DNA of 64,000 nt. Source: Flavimaribacter sediminis (lineage in GTDB: Bacteria > Pseudomonadota > Alphaproteobacteria > Rhizobiales > Rhizobiaceae). Shown here piece by piece: positions 15,910-24,077 of the stretch. The notes under the pieces were generated by a model that did not search any database, was not told the origin of the DNA, and saw only the letters and a list, made by a program, of their open reading frames with translations. Position numbers and translations under genes: made by a program. The stretch lies in assembly GCF_019492055.1 (NCBI RefSeq), contig NZ_JAICBX010000004.1, positions 62,001 through 126,000 of the forward strand. Reading direction: 5' to 3'. Each line of letters starts with the position of its first letter. The first letter of the stretch is position 1.

Positions 15910-17126
15910 TGCACCTCAACCCGTCGATTCAATGATCGCCCGGCCTCATCGGCGTTGCTTGCAATAGGCTCGTCCTCGCCGCGCCCGGCCGCGGTGACCG
16001 TTGCCGCGTTCAACCCCAAAGCGACAAGCGCTTTGGCAACCGATGCCGCCCGGCGTTCGGAAAGGTCGCGGTTATAGTCTTCAGCGCCTTCGCTGGAGGA
16101 ATGGCCGACAATTGTGACCGCATCTGCGCCATCTGCCCGCAGACCTTCATAAAGATCGGCAAGAACAACGCTGGACGATGGCCGGATGACATCGCTGTCA
16201 AAGTCAAACTGAATGCCGTGCACGATTGATCCACAGCCCAATTTGGGCGGCTCGGGTGCAAGACAGGATGCCGCATTGTCCGATGACCCGCCATTATATG
16301 AGCTGAACGGAGCGCCGTTCGTTGATCGCAACCCTTGAATCGAGCCATCGTCCCTCGCCAGCAAAATAAATTGCGAGGGAATTCCGGCCGCATTCTCACC
16401 AAGTGCACGAAGAACATTGCCAGACACCGTGCCGGTCAACATCGACTCGCCGTCATAGCAACCGGTCACCGTCGCACCGTTTTGCTCCAACTCCAGTTTC
16501 ACTCCGCGGCCTGTCCAGACGCCCTGGAAACCTTCAGATACAGGTGCTTCGTCCTGAACACCCGTGCCAATGAGTTCAGAGAACTCCAGAAAGCTCTTGT
16601 CTGCCTGAACGTCGACTCCGCCCTGTAACACGACACGGATCCATTGCACCTTGGGCTGGTTGGCCTCCAGTGTCAGCGGAGTCACCTGGTCGTCCTCGGT
16701 ATGTGTCTCAAGCACACCGGACGCCAGTGGCACGAATGGACCTTCCGGTCCTTCGGATGATCCGGAAACTGTGACATTCCTGAAGAACGTTTGTGAAGGG
16801 CTTGGCGTCTCCTGGATACCTGGAACGAAAAATCCCGAGAATTTTGTTGGCGCGGGCAGAGCATAGTGGAAAGCAACACTTTGTTCCGCCGTCGCTGGTT
16901 TGCGCATCGCTACAAATTTGACAGGGTTGCCATCAATCATTGCGATGGCGTGCTCTGGTCCGACACGCAGAACTTCCGCGTCTTGACCCAGTTCCAACGG
17001 CAGCGCGCCTTGCGCGAAGCTCAGCAAATCTGTGCCTGAAGGCGTTTCGGCCATCACCGGGCCGATTGCAATTGTGACAAAAAAGGCTGCCGCGCCCACC
17101 GGCGCCAAAAAGGGAATATGCTGCAT
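15897..17126 (-). CDS. OmpA-family outer-membrane or cell-wall-anchored protein
   Basis: 409 residues. Signal peptide MQHIPFLAPVGAAAFFVTIA with cleavage near VMAE; start ATG 17126 is chosen for AAGGCGG upstream. The N-terminal 250 residues form a beta-sandwich-like region that reads like a discoidin-type domain (PAPTKFSGFFVPGIQETPSP, NQPKVQWIRVVLQGGVD). The C-terminal 110 residues are a classical OmpA peptidoglycan-binding domain: GIQFDFDSDVIRP, VTIVGHSSSEGAEDYNRDLS, RRAASVAKALVALG and SLNRRVEVQC. Likely tethers the envelope to peptidoglycan. Its upstream flank is formed by IS remnants, so the native promoter may have been replaced. Confidence 0.85.
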   Translation of the reverse strand: MQHIPFLAPVGAAAFFVTIAIGPVMAETPSGTDLLSFAQGALPLELGQDAEVLRVGPEHAIAMIDGNPVKFVAMRKPATAEQSVAFHYALPAPTKFSGFFVPGIQETPSPSQTFFRNVTVSGSSEGPEGPFVPLASGVLETHTEDDQVTPLTLEANQPKVQWIRVVLQGGVDVQADKSFLEFSELIGTGVQDEAPVSEGFQGVWTGRGVKLELEQNGATVTGCYDGESMLTGTVSGNVLRALGENAAGIPSQFILLARDDGSIQGLRSTNGAPFSSYNGGSSDNAASCLAPEPPKLGCGSIVHGIQFDFDSDVIRPSSSVVLADLYEGLRADGADAVTIVGHSSSEGAEDYNRDLSERRAASVAKALVALGLNAATVTAAGRGEDEPIASNADEAGRSLNRRVEVQCTG

Positions 17127-17190
17127 TGTGGTCCGCCTTGCAAAACTCACTTCAATCATTGGCGGCGATGAAAGCACATTTCTCAAACGC

Positions 17191-17369
17191 CCACAAACGT
17201 TCCAGCTGATGCACATCCCAGCCAGTGCCGACGAAATCGCCGCTGTGGCAGCAGCCCTCAATGCTCGATCGAGGAAAGCCCTGGGCTGGAGGACGCCGGC
17301 GGAGACGCCTGACGAGTTGCCGCCATGAGGACACACAGTCGGTGTTGCGACGACCGTTTGAATCTGCCC
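17191..17369 (+). mobile_element. IS30-family remnant (transposase C-terminus and right end)
   Basis: Forward frame ending at TGA 17326-17328 reads ADEIAAVAAALNARSRKALG and WRTPAETPDELPP, the final residues of IS30-type transposases (AALN-RPRK-LGW-TPAE). The next about 40 bp (GTTGCGACGACCGTTTGAAT) resemble the right terminal region of such elements. Everything upstream in the transposase, including the catalytic DDE core, is missing. Confidence 0.75.
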
Positions 17370-17644
17370 AATGCACCAGCGAGCAGTTCCGGCGCCTGAT
17401 GGCGGATCACGGCGTCACTTGTTCGATGAGCCGATCAGGCAATGTCCGGGATAATGCAGCCATGGAGAGCTTCTTCTTATCGCTGAAGACTGAACGGACA
17501 GCCCTCAAAGTCTATCGTACCCGGGACCAGGCCACGGCCGATTTGTTCCACTGCATCGAGCGCTTCCATAATCCCCGGCGCCGTCATTCGAAGCTGGATA
17601 CCCTGAGCCCGATGGGATACGAAAAACGAACGATGAAAGCCTAA
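17370..17644 (+). mobile_element. IS3-family transposase remnant (OrfB C-terminus)
   Basis: Forward frame to the stop at 17642-17644 reads CTSEQFRRLMADHGVTCSMS, RSGNVRDNAAMESFFLSLKT and FHNPRRRHSKLDTLSPMGYE. This is the C-terminal third of an IS3-group integrase core, with the catalytic Glu context (N-A-x-x-E-S-F-F). The N-terminal half and OrfA are gone, cut where the IS30 remnant begins, which suggests IS30 inserted into an IS3 element before both decayed. Confidence 0.88.
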
Positions 17645-17684
17645 CTACCCGTCCATCAAACCGGCAGCAGCTCAAAATGCCCCC

Positions 17685-17715
17685 TTGACTTAGAGCGCAC
17701 TCTAACCTGTAGCTT
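17685..17715 (+). promoter_or_regulatory. MerR-type promoter with operator dyad
   Basis: TTGACT (-35) at 17685-17690 and TAGCTT (-10) at 17710-17715 are separated by 19 bp, the over-long spacer characteristic of promoters twisted open by MerR-family activators. The spacer contains the dyad TAGAG-CGCA-CTCTA (17691-17704). It lies 30 bp upstream of the merR-like gene it presumably autoregulates. Confidence 0.75.
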
Positions 17716-17744
17716 CCTGTGCGTCGTGACGAAAGAAGGCGATC

Positions 17745-18173
17745 ATGAGAATTGGTGAACTGTCGAAGCGTTCGGGATTATCGGCCCACACTATCCGCTA
17801 CTACGAGCGGATCGGGCTGCTTCCCTATGCCGACAGGGACCAATCGGGTCAACGTGACTACGACGCATCAATCCTGATCTGGATCGAATTTCTCGACCGT
17901 CTCAAAACGACCGGGATGCCTATCCGGGAAATGCTGCAATACGCAGCCTTGCGGGAGCGCGGCGTCGGCACGGAAGCGGAGCGCAGCGCGTTGCTCGAAC
18001 AGCATCGCGATCGTGTTCGCGCGCATCTGACCGAACTGCAAGCCTGCCTTCTCGTCCTCGACACCAAGATTGCCGGATATGCCGGCAGCAAAAAGAGGAT
18101 GAAAGACTATGACGCATCAATCCCCGAACGTCGGCGAAAGCCGGCTGGAACGCGGCAAGCGGGCGCTCGCTGA
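17745..18173 (+). CDS. MerR-family transcriptional regulator
   Basis: 142 residues. The N-terminal winged helix MRIGELSKRSGLSAHTIRYY with ERIGLLPYADRDQSGQRDYD is the MerR DNA-binding signature. A dimerisation coiled coil follows (SALLEQHRDRVRAHLTELQA). There are no metal-binding cysteines, so it belongs with the organic-effector or aldehyde-responsive subgroup rather than metal sensors. The last 22 codons overlap the start of the next gene by 65 bp, an unusually long overlap; homologues usually end near where the overlap starts, so the tail may be a read-through extension. It heads an operon with the CMD and propeller genes. Confidence 0.92.
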   Translation: MRIGELSKRSGLSAHTIRYYERIGLLPYADRDQSGQRDYDASILIWIEFLDRLKTTGMPIREMLQYAALRERGVGTEAERSALLEQHRDRVRAHLTELQACLLVLDTKIAGYAGSKKRMKDYDASIPERRRKPAGTRQAGAR

Positions 18174-18528
18174 AATCGACGGCGAGGCCGGATACAATGT
18201 CGTGGCCGCCCTGGCAGACATTTCCCCCGACTTTGCGAATTATCTGTTCGAGTTCCCGTTTGGCGACATCTACAGCCGCCCAGGCCTCGACTTGCGCGCC
18301 CGCGAGATCGCGACCATCGCGGCGCTGACAGCGATGGGGACGGCGACCCCGCAATTGAAGGTCCATATCGAAGCGGGCCTGAATGTCGGGGTGAGCAAGG
18401 AAGAAGTCATCGAGATCATCATGCAGATGGCGGTCTATGCCGGCTTTCCTGCGGCGCTCAACGGGCTATTCGCGGCCAAGGAAGTGTTCGCAGCCCGCAT
18501 TCCAGTCGAGCAGGGGCTATCGGAATGA
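18109..18528 (+). CDS. Carboxymuconolactone decarboxylase (CMD) family protein
   Basis: 139 residues. The central GDIYSRPGLDLRAREIATIA and HIEAGLNVGVSKEEVIEIIM are the CMD-domain signature of gamma-carboxymuconolactone decarboxylase relatives. The CxxC pair of the AhpD peroxidase branch is absent, so a lactone/decarboxylase-like or uncharacterised hydrolytic role is more likely. ATG 18109 has AGAGGATG upstream and lies inside the end of merR; its stop overlaps the propeller gene start (ATGATG). CMD proteins under MerR control are often found beside aldo-keto reductases, which are absent here. Confidence 0.85.
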   Translation: MTHQSPNVGESRLERGKRALAEIDGEAGYNVVAALADISPDFANYLFEFPFGDIYSRPGLDLRAREIATIAALTAMGTATPQLKVHIEAGLNVGVSKEEVIEIIMQMAVYAGFPAALNGLFAAKEVFAARIPVEQGLSE

Positions 18529-19355
18529 TGAATGCGCTGCGCTCCTCGCTTGCGGCCAGGGCACTGGCTCTCGCCGTGGTTTCTGCTTCCCCATTCGTTG
18601 GGCCGACTGCCGCATTCGAGAACCCGGCGACACCGGAAAAGCTATGGGACGGCTTCAGTTCGCCGGTCGGCATGGCTTTCGACGCCAAGGGCAATCTGTT
18701 CGTGGCTGAATGGGGGGCGGGCCGTGTCTCGCGCATCGACCCTGCCGGGAAACGCACCACTTTCGCGGATGTACTTTCCGGTCCTTCCGGCCTGACCATC
18801 GGCCCAAATGGTACGATCTACGTCGCATCCTATTCGCGTGATGAAGTCTATCGCTTCACCCCGTCCGGTGAGCGCCGCGTGCATGTGACCGGCCTGGCGA
18901 CACCCGCTGGATTGAGCTTCGACAGATCCGGCCGACTGCTTGTCGCCAATCGCCGGACCAACCAGATTCTCTCTGTTTCCCGGAGCGGCGGCCTGGAGCC
19001 CGTCATCGGCGGTCTACGAACGCCAGTCGGTGTGGTGCAGACACCGGACAATGGCTATGTCGTCTCCAACATCGGCGGCGGAGTCACGATACTGCGCCCG
19101 GACGGCGCTCGCATCGAGGCCGGCGAGGAATTCGGTACGCCTGGTCCCGGCGTGGCGATGACGAAGGACGGCCGTGTATTCGTGGTCGATTATGGCGGAA
19201 CGACCGTGCGGAAAATTCTGTCGGATGGCCAGTCCCGCATTGTTGCAGAGGGATTGCGCAGCCCGGTCGGCCTGGTTGTCACACCCGACGGGGCCTCGCT
19301 GCTCACTGCCACGTGGGGCGATGGAACAATCTATCGGATTCCGGTTCCAGATTGA
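18525..19355 (+). CDS. Exported beta-propeller (SMP-30/NHL-like) protein
   Basis: 276 residues with a signal peptide (ALALAVVSASPFVGPTAAFE). The mature part consists of six repeated blades, each with a G-pattern such as FSSPVGMAFDAKGNLFVAEW, LSGPSGLTIGPNGTIYVASY, LATPAGLSFDRSGRLLVANR and LRSPVGLVVTPDGASLLTAT. This is typical of NHL/SMP-30-like six-bladed propellers. Periplasmic lactonase activity is possible, but the metal ligands of true gluconolactonases are not evident. Third gene of the MerR operon, overlapping CMD by 4 bp; together they may process a lactone or aldehyde (inference). Confidence 0.85.
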   Translation: MMNALRSSLAARALALAVVSASPFVGPTAAFENPATPEKLWDGFSSPVGMAFDAKGNLFVAEWGAGRVSRIDPAGKRTTFADVLSGPSGLTIGPNGTIYVASYSRDEVYRFTPSGERRVHVTGLATPAGLSFDRSGRLLVANRRTNQILSVSRSGGLEPVIGGLRTPVGVVQTPDNGYVVSNIGGGVTILRPDGARIEAGEEFGTPGPGVAMTKDGRVFVVDYGGTTVRKILSDGQSRIVAEGLRSPVGLVVTPDGASLLTATWGDGTIYRIPVPD

Positions 19356-19459
19356 GAGAGCAACTGTCGCGAAATTCCCGAGACCTCCGACAGCACCACG
19401 CATTCTCTTGAAAGTCGTAAAAGCGGAACAGTTGACCTTGGTCCTTGCCAGCTTGAAAA

Positions 19460-19477
19460 GTAAAACGAACGTTTTAC
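19460..19477. promoter_or_regulatory. Palindromic operator upstream of tetR-MFS
   Basis: GTAAAACG-AA-CGTTTTAC is a perfect 8-bp dyad with a 2-bp centre. It lies 33 bp upstream of the GTG start of the TetR-family gene, a typical TetR autoregulatory operator. Confidence 0.75.
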
Positions 19478-19510
19478 ATTGATGCCCATGGACACCGAAG
19501 GAGGCTCTTT

Positions 19511-20035
19511 GTGGAAATGAGCACCAGGCTCACTGCCGCTGCCGAGCGGCTCTTCGACCGGCACGGCTACATGGCCACCGGGATGGACCGGCTGATCGCT
19601 GTTGCGGGGATGTCGAGCCGGACGCTCTACAAGCATGCGGGTAGCAAGGCGCAGCTCATGGCGCGCGTGCTGAACGAGCGGGACCGGCGCTTCATGGCTC
19701 GGCTCGAGGTGCAAAGCGTGGACGCGCTGTTCGCAGCCCTCGAGGACTGGGTGCGGGTAGAAGGCGCGCGGGGCTGCCTGTTTCTGCGATCCCGTGCGGA
19801 AACCGGCGGTGAGACGCCCGAGATCGCGGAGGCGGTTGCGATACACAAAGCGGCGTTTCACCGACGGATCGAAGAGGTTGTCGCAGTAAACCTCGGACGC
19901 GAGGACCCGGAACTGGCCGAGCAGGTGCTGGTTCTCCTTGAGGGGGCAACCCACGCGGCGGTCTACCGGGGCGCGGAAGCCGTGTCCGCAGCGCGGGCGG
20001 CGGCGGCCATTCTGATCGAGAGGGCGCAAACATGA
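19511..20035 (+). CDS. TetR/AcrR-family transcriptional regulator
   Basis: 174 residues from GTG 19511, fixed by AAGGAGG six bases upstream. The N-terminal HTH reads AAERLFDRHGYMATGMDRLI and AGMSSRTLYKHAGSKAQL, the TetR DNA-binding motif. The C-terminal part (EDWVRVEGARGCLFLRSRAE, FHRRIEEVVAVNLGRED) is an effector-binding helical domain. Its stop overlaps the MFS gene start (ATGA at 20032-20035), so it probably represses itself and that transporter through the palindrome at 19460-19477. Confidence 0.93.
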   Translation: MEMSTRLTAAAERLFDRHGYMATGMDRLIAVAGMSSRTLYKHAGSKAQLMARVLNERDRRFMARLEVQSVDALFAALEDWVRVEGARGCLFLRSRAETGGETPEIAEAVAIHKAAFHRRIEEVVAVNLGREDPELAEQVLVLLEGATHAAVYRGAEAVSAARAAAAILIERAQT

Positions 20036-21168
20036 GCCCCGCCCTTCGTGTCGGCGCGACAGGTTTCGGCCTGATCGCGGTCTGCTACGGTTTCGCCCGC
20101 TTCGCCTTCGGACTGTTCCTGCCGCAGATCGACGGTGATCTGAGCCTCGGCTCCTCGCTCAGCGGCATCATCTCCGGCGGCGCCTTCGCCGGCTACTGCA
20201 TCGCCATCGTCGCATCAGCGGTGCTGACCGAACGGATCGGCGCACGCCAGGTCGCCGTCGGTGCGGCCCTCGTCGCCGCCGCCGGCATGACAGGGATCGC
20301 GCTCGCTCCGTCGCCACTGGTCCTTGCCGTTGCCGTGGTGGTGGCGGGATCGAGCACCGGCCTTGCCTCGCCGCCCATGGCCGCCGCCGTGGCCGCTGCG
20401 GTACACAAGAGCCGTCAAGATATTACGAACACCGTAATCAATGCGGGGACGAGCGCCGGGGTGGCCTTTTCGGGACCGATCGCCCTCGCCATTGCCGGGC
20501 AGTGGCGGCTGGCCTTCGGCGCGTTCGCCGCCGTGGCGGTGGTGCTCGCGGCCGCGGCCGCAGCCTCTCTTCCGGCCTCACGGGGCGGCAAGGGCGCTGG
20601 CGGTTTGCCTCCGATGAATGGCCAGGTCATCCGCCTGATCTCCGCGTCGTTCCTGATGGGGGCCGCAAGCACCGCCCTGTGGTCCTTCGGAGGCCATCTC
20701 GTGTCGCAGCAATTGGGATGGGGGCCAACCGGAACCGGCATCCTTTGGACCTGCATCGGCGCTGGCGGCATTGCCGGCGCCTGGGCCGGCACGCTCATCG
20801 GCCGGTTCGGTCTCGACCCGGTTCACTGGATTTTCCTGGGACTGATGGCCGCGAGCATTCTTGCGGTCGGACTGGGCATCGCCACTCCCGCACTTGCTTT
20901 GATCGGAGGCGCTCTCTTCGGCGCGGCGTATGTGATGTTGACCGGGGTATACCTTGTCTGGGGCATCCACGCGTTGCCGGACCGTCCCGCGACCGGGCTT
21001 ATGATCGGGTTCCTGACCATCGCCTTCGGCCAGACCGCCGGCGCGCCTCTCTTCGGGTTTCTGATGGCAGGTCCGGGCGCGGGATCGGCTGTGACCTGTT
21101 TTTCCGTCGTCGCGCTCCTTGCCGGGGCCTTTCGTGCAGGAAGCGCGACCAAGAGCGCTGCTGCGTAG
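20032..21168 (+). CDS. YbfB/YjiJ-type MFS transporter
   Basis: 378 residues, about 12 transmembrane segments. GFGLIAVCYGFARFAFGLFL with PQIDGDLSLGSSLSGIISG at the N-terminus is the signature of the YbfB/YjiJ MFS group (FARFAFG motif). The transported compound is unknown; the pairing with a TetR repressor suggests efflux of a toxic metabolite or drug. The stop at 21166-21168 lies 46 bp before repeat copy C and the convergent livF 3' end. Confidence 0.88.
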   Translation: MSPALRVGATGFGLIAVCYGFARFAFGLFLPQIDGDLSLGSSLSGIISGGAFAGYCIAIVASAVLTERIGARQVAVGAALVAAAGMTGIALAPSPLVLAVAVVVAGSSTGLASPPMAAAVAAAVHKSRQDITNTVINAGTSAGVAFSGPIALAIAGQWRLAFGAFAAVAVVLAAAAAASLPASRGGKGAGGLPPMNGQVIRLISASFLMGAASTALWSFGGHLVSQQLGWGPTGTGILWTCIGAGGIAGAWAGTLIGRFGLDPVHWIFLGLMAASILAVGLGIATPALALIGGALFGAAYVMLTGVYLVWGIHALPDRPATGLMIGFLTIAFGQTAGAPLFGFLMAGPGAGSAVTCFSVVALLAGAFRAGSATKSAAA

Positions 21169-21213
21169 CCTTCGAAAGGCGCCGGGGAGCGCTTCGCTCG
21201 CAAATCGTGGAAG

Positions 21214-21397
21214 GGCTCAACGCGGCCGGCTGACCCCGCAGGACAGATTACCCTCGCGGGAAACAAAGCAGGCATTGAAGTTTGACACGCCGTCGTAATT
21301 CAAACTCCCAAAGCGCGCCTCAGACGGCGAGCCATTCGTTGCGGATGTCCTCGCGCTGGCGGAGGTCGGCGGGCGTGCCTTCGAACACCACTTCGCC
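21214..21397. repeat. Gene-end repeat, copy C (native livF 3' end and downstream flank)
   Basis: Source-like copy: it includes the last 25 codons and stop of intact livF (21320-21397) and 106 bp of downstream flank with CGGCCGGCTGACCCCGC. Copies A and B match up to about 21397 and then diverge into the SMP-30-type sequence. Confidence 0.85.
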
Positions 21398-22021
21398 GTG
21401 GCCCATGACATAGACCCGGTGGGCGATGTCGAGCGCAATGGCGAGTTTCTGTTCGACGAGGAGGATCGCCACGTCGCGCCGTGCGATCTCCTTGACGAGT
21501 TCGGCGACGCGCTGGACCATCTGCGGCGACAGGCCTTCGGTCGGTTCGTCGATCATGATCAGATCGGGATCGCCCATCAGGGTGCGGCAGATCGTGAGCA
21601 TCTGCTGCTCGCCGCCCGACAGCACGCTCGCCTCGACGTCCGCCCGGGTTTTCAGGTTTTCGAACATGTCGAACATGTTTTCCATGGACCAGCGCCCGGC
21701 GCCGTCCTTCTGGCGGAACTTCAGCCCCAGGCTGAGGTTCTGGCGGGTGGTGAGGCCCGGAAAGATGTCCCGGTTTTCCGGCACGTAGCCGATGCCCATA
21801 TTCGCCACTTCATAGGCCTTGGAGCCGGCGATCTCGACGCCCTTGAACTTGACCGAGCCGTGCGGCTCGACCTCGCCCATGATCGCCTTGCAGGTCGTGG
21901 AGCGGCCGACGCCGTTGCGCCCGAGCAGGGCGACGATCTCGCCTTGCGCGATCTCCATGTTGATGCCCTGCAGGATATGCGACTTGCCGTAATAGGCGTG
22001 CATGTCTGTAACCGTGAGCAT
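21320..22021 (-). CDS. livF: Branched-chain amino acid type ABC transporter ATP-binding protein LivF
   Basis: 233 residues. Cytoplasmic ATPase of a Liv/urea/amide-type importer. A-loop Tyr in AYYGKSHILQG, Walker A LLGRNGVGRSTT in which the invariant Lys is Arg (R40), signature LSGGEQQM, Walker B LIMIDEPTEGLSP, and the switch His in LLVEQKLAIALDIAHRV are all seen. The signature motif is canonical, unlike that of LivG. ATG 22021 shares one base with the livG stop (TGATG), so it is translationally coupled. Last gene of a five-gene operon; its 3' end is the sequence duplicated in repeats A and B. Confidence 0.93.
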   Translation of the reverse strand: MLTVTDMHAYYGKSHILQGINMEIAQGEIVALLGRNGVGRSTTCKAIMGEVEPHGSVKFKGVEIAGSKAYEVANMGIGYVPENRDIFPGLTTRQNLSLGLKFRQKDGAGRWSMENMFDMFENLKTRADVEASVLSGGEQQMLTICRTLMGDPDLIMIDEPTEGLSPQMVQRVAELVKEIARRDVAILLVEQKLAIALDIAHRVYVMGHGEVVFEGTPADLRQREDIRNEWLAV

Positions 22022-22782
22022 CAGTGTTCGGCCTCCAGGGCGGTTCCGAGATAGGCTTCCTGGACCCTCGGACTGCGGCGGACTTCTTCCGGAACGTCTG
22101 TCGCGATGATCTCGCCGTAGACGAGCACGCTGATCCTGTCGGCGAGACCGAAGACGACGCCCATGTCGTGTTCGACCACCACCAGCGTGCGGCCCTCGGT
22201 CACCTTGCGGATCAGGTCGACGATATAGTCGGTTTCCGAATGGCTCATGCCGGCCGTGGGCTCGTCGAGCATGATCACGTCCGCGCCGCCGGCGATGGTG
22301 ATGCCGATCTCGAGCGCGCGCTGCTCCGCATAGGACAGGAGGCCGGCCATGGTGTCGCGACGGCCGGTCAGGTTGATCTGTTCGAGGATCTCCTCGGCGC
22401 CCTCGGTCAGCGAAGGCTGGTTGTGAACGAGGTTCCAGAACGAGTATCCGTAGCCCTGCGGCCACAGGAGCGCGCAGCGGATATTCTCGAACACCGTCAT
22501 CTTCGCGAAAATGTTGGTGATCTGGAACGACCGGCTGAGACCCATGCGATTGATCTGGTAGGGCGCCTTGCCTCTCAGATCCGCTCCGTGCAGCCGGATG
22601 CGGCCGGAAGTGATGTCGAAGCGGCCGGTGATCAGATTGAAAAGGGTGGACTTGCCGGCGCCGTTCGGCCCGATGATGGCGTGCCGCTCGCCGGCCGCGA
22701 TACGCAGATCCACGCCGCGAATGATCTCGATCCTGCCGAAACTCTTCGTCACGCCTTCCAGTTCGAGCGCTGGCGCCGTCAT
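22021..22782 (-). CDS. livG: Branched-chain amino acid type ABC transporter ATP-binding protein LivG
   Basis: 253 residues. Walker A IIGPNGAGKSTL is canonical. The signature is LLSYAEQRAL, with Ala in place of the second Gly of LSYGEQ, and Walker B VIMLDEPTAGMS with switch His in VVVEHDMGVVF follows. The C-terminal extension RSPRVQEAYLGTALE is typical of LivG. Pairs with LivF below LivH/LivM. Its start overlaps the livM stop by 4 bp (ATGA at 22779-22782). Confidence 0.94.
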   Translation of the reverse strand: MTAPALELEGVTKSFGRIEIIRGVDLRIAAGERHAIIGPNGAGKSTLFNLITGRFDITSGRIRLHGADLRGKAPYQINRMGLSRSFQITNIFAKMTVFENIRCALLWPQGYGYSFWNLVHNQPSLTEGAEEILEQINLTGRRDTMAGLLSYAEQRALEIGITIAGGADVIMLDEPTAGMSHSETDYIVDLIRKVTEGRTLVVVEHDMGVVFGLADRISVLVYGEIIATDVPEEVRRSPRVQEAYLGTALEAEH

Positions 22783-24077
22783 GCCGATCCTCCTTCCGGT
22801 GTGTTGGCGTCGTTCCAGGCCGCCCGCAACGCCGGCGCCGCCCGCCTGGTCAGCGCCAGCGCCACAGCCGTGACCGCGACCGCGACGACCCAGGGCAACA
22901 GGGCGTGGCTGTCGAACGTCATCCAGTAGAGGCTCATTTCCTCGTCGCCCACGGATGCGTGGCGCACGTGGAAGACCATCTCGATGAGGGCCGCGACGCC
23001 CAGCACGGCGAAGAAGGCCGGGACGAAGCAGATCAGATAGGGCATGATCAGCCGGCCCGCCTTGCCGAGCCGTATCGCCGGCGCGTGCATCATGATGAGG
23101 CCGGCGATGCCGCCGGGGAAGAACATCACCGTCGCCAGGAACAGCAACCCGGCGTAAAAGCCCCACAATTCGGTCTCCAGGCTCAGCACCGTCTGGACAA
23201 GGGTGAAGACGACCGTGCCGATGATCGGTCCGAAGAAATGTCCGACGCCGCCGAGGAAGGTGACCAGAAGGATGGTTCCCGACGTGGTGAGATTGAGATT
23301 TTCCTCCGTCAGGATCTCGTAGTTGATCGCGAACAGTCCGCCCGCGACGCCGGCGAAGAAGCCCGACACCACGAAGCTGTAGAAGCGCACCCAGCGCGAC
23401 GAATAGCCCAGGAACTCGGCCCGCTCGGGATTGTCGCGCACGGCGTTGGCCATGCGCCCCATGGGCGTGCGCGAGAACAGGTACATGAGGATCGCGGAAA
23501 GCAGCAGCCAGAAGGCGATCAGGTAGTAGACCTCCCGCTGGTACAGAAACTCGATGCCGAAGAACGGCATGCCCAGGGTGCGGTCCGCCGACACGCCTTC
23601 CTCGCCGCCGAAGAAGACGACGATGATCACCGAGCAGGCCGCGACAAGCTCGCCGATGCCAAGCGAGATCATGGCGAAGATCGTTCCGGCGCTGCGGGTC
23701 GAGAAGCTGCCCACGATGATGGCCAGCGCCATGCCGCCAAGTCCGCCGAACAGCGGAAGGAAGGGCAGGGGCAGATAGTCGAAGAAACCCGCAACGTTCA
23801 TGAGATGCACGCAGGCGAACCCGCCGACGCCCATATAGACCGCATGTCCGAAGCTGAGCATTCCGCCTTGCCCGAGGAGCATGTTGTAGGCGAGCGCAAA
23901 CACCATCGTGATTGACATCTGGTTCATGATGGTGATTGCGGAGTTTGAAGGAAAGATCACCGGCAGGATGATGAGAAACAGCGCCGCCAGGATCCAGGGC
24001 AGCTTGCCGATCACCATGCTTCCCGCGCGCATGCGCTGGCTGGGCCGGGTAGGATCCGTTGTGATATCGTCCGTCAT
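22779..24077 (-). CDS. livM: Branched-chain amino acid type ABC transporter permease LivM
   Basis: 432 residues, longer than the usual 300-350 because of a C-terminal extension with two extra hydrophobic segments (FVPAFFAVLGVAALIEMVFH and LLPWVVAVAVTAVALALTRR). The core shows LLGQGGMLSFGHAVYMGVGG, the LivM hallmark, and LGYSSRWVRFYSFVVSGFFA. Inner-membrane partner of LivH. ATG 24077 overlaps the livH stop by 4 bp. Confidence 0.93.
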   Translation of the reverse strand: MTDDITTDPTRPSQRMRAGSMVIGKLPWILAALFLIILPVIFPSNSAITIMNQMSITMVFALAYNMLLGQGGMLSFGHAVYMGVGGFACVHLMNVAGFFDYLPLPFLPLFGGLGGMALAIIVGSFSTRSAGTIFAMISLGIGELVAACSVIIVVFFGGEEGVSADRTLGMPFFGIEFLYQREVYYLIAFWLLLSAILMYLFSRTPMGRMANAVRDNPERAEFLGYSSRWVRFYSFVVSGFFAGVAGGLFAINYEILTEENLNLTTSGTILLVTFLGGVGHFFGPIIGTVVFTLVQTVLSLETELWGFYAGLLFLATVMFFPGGIAGLIMMHAPAIRLGKAGRLIMPYLICFVPAFFAVLGVAALIEMVFHVRHASVGDEEMSLYWMTFDSHALLPWVVAVAVTAVALALTRRAAPALRAAWNDANTPEGGSA

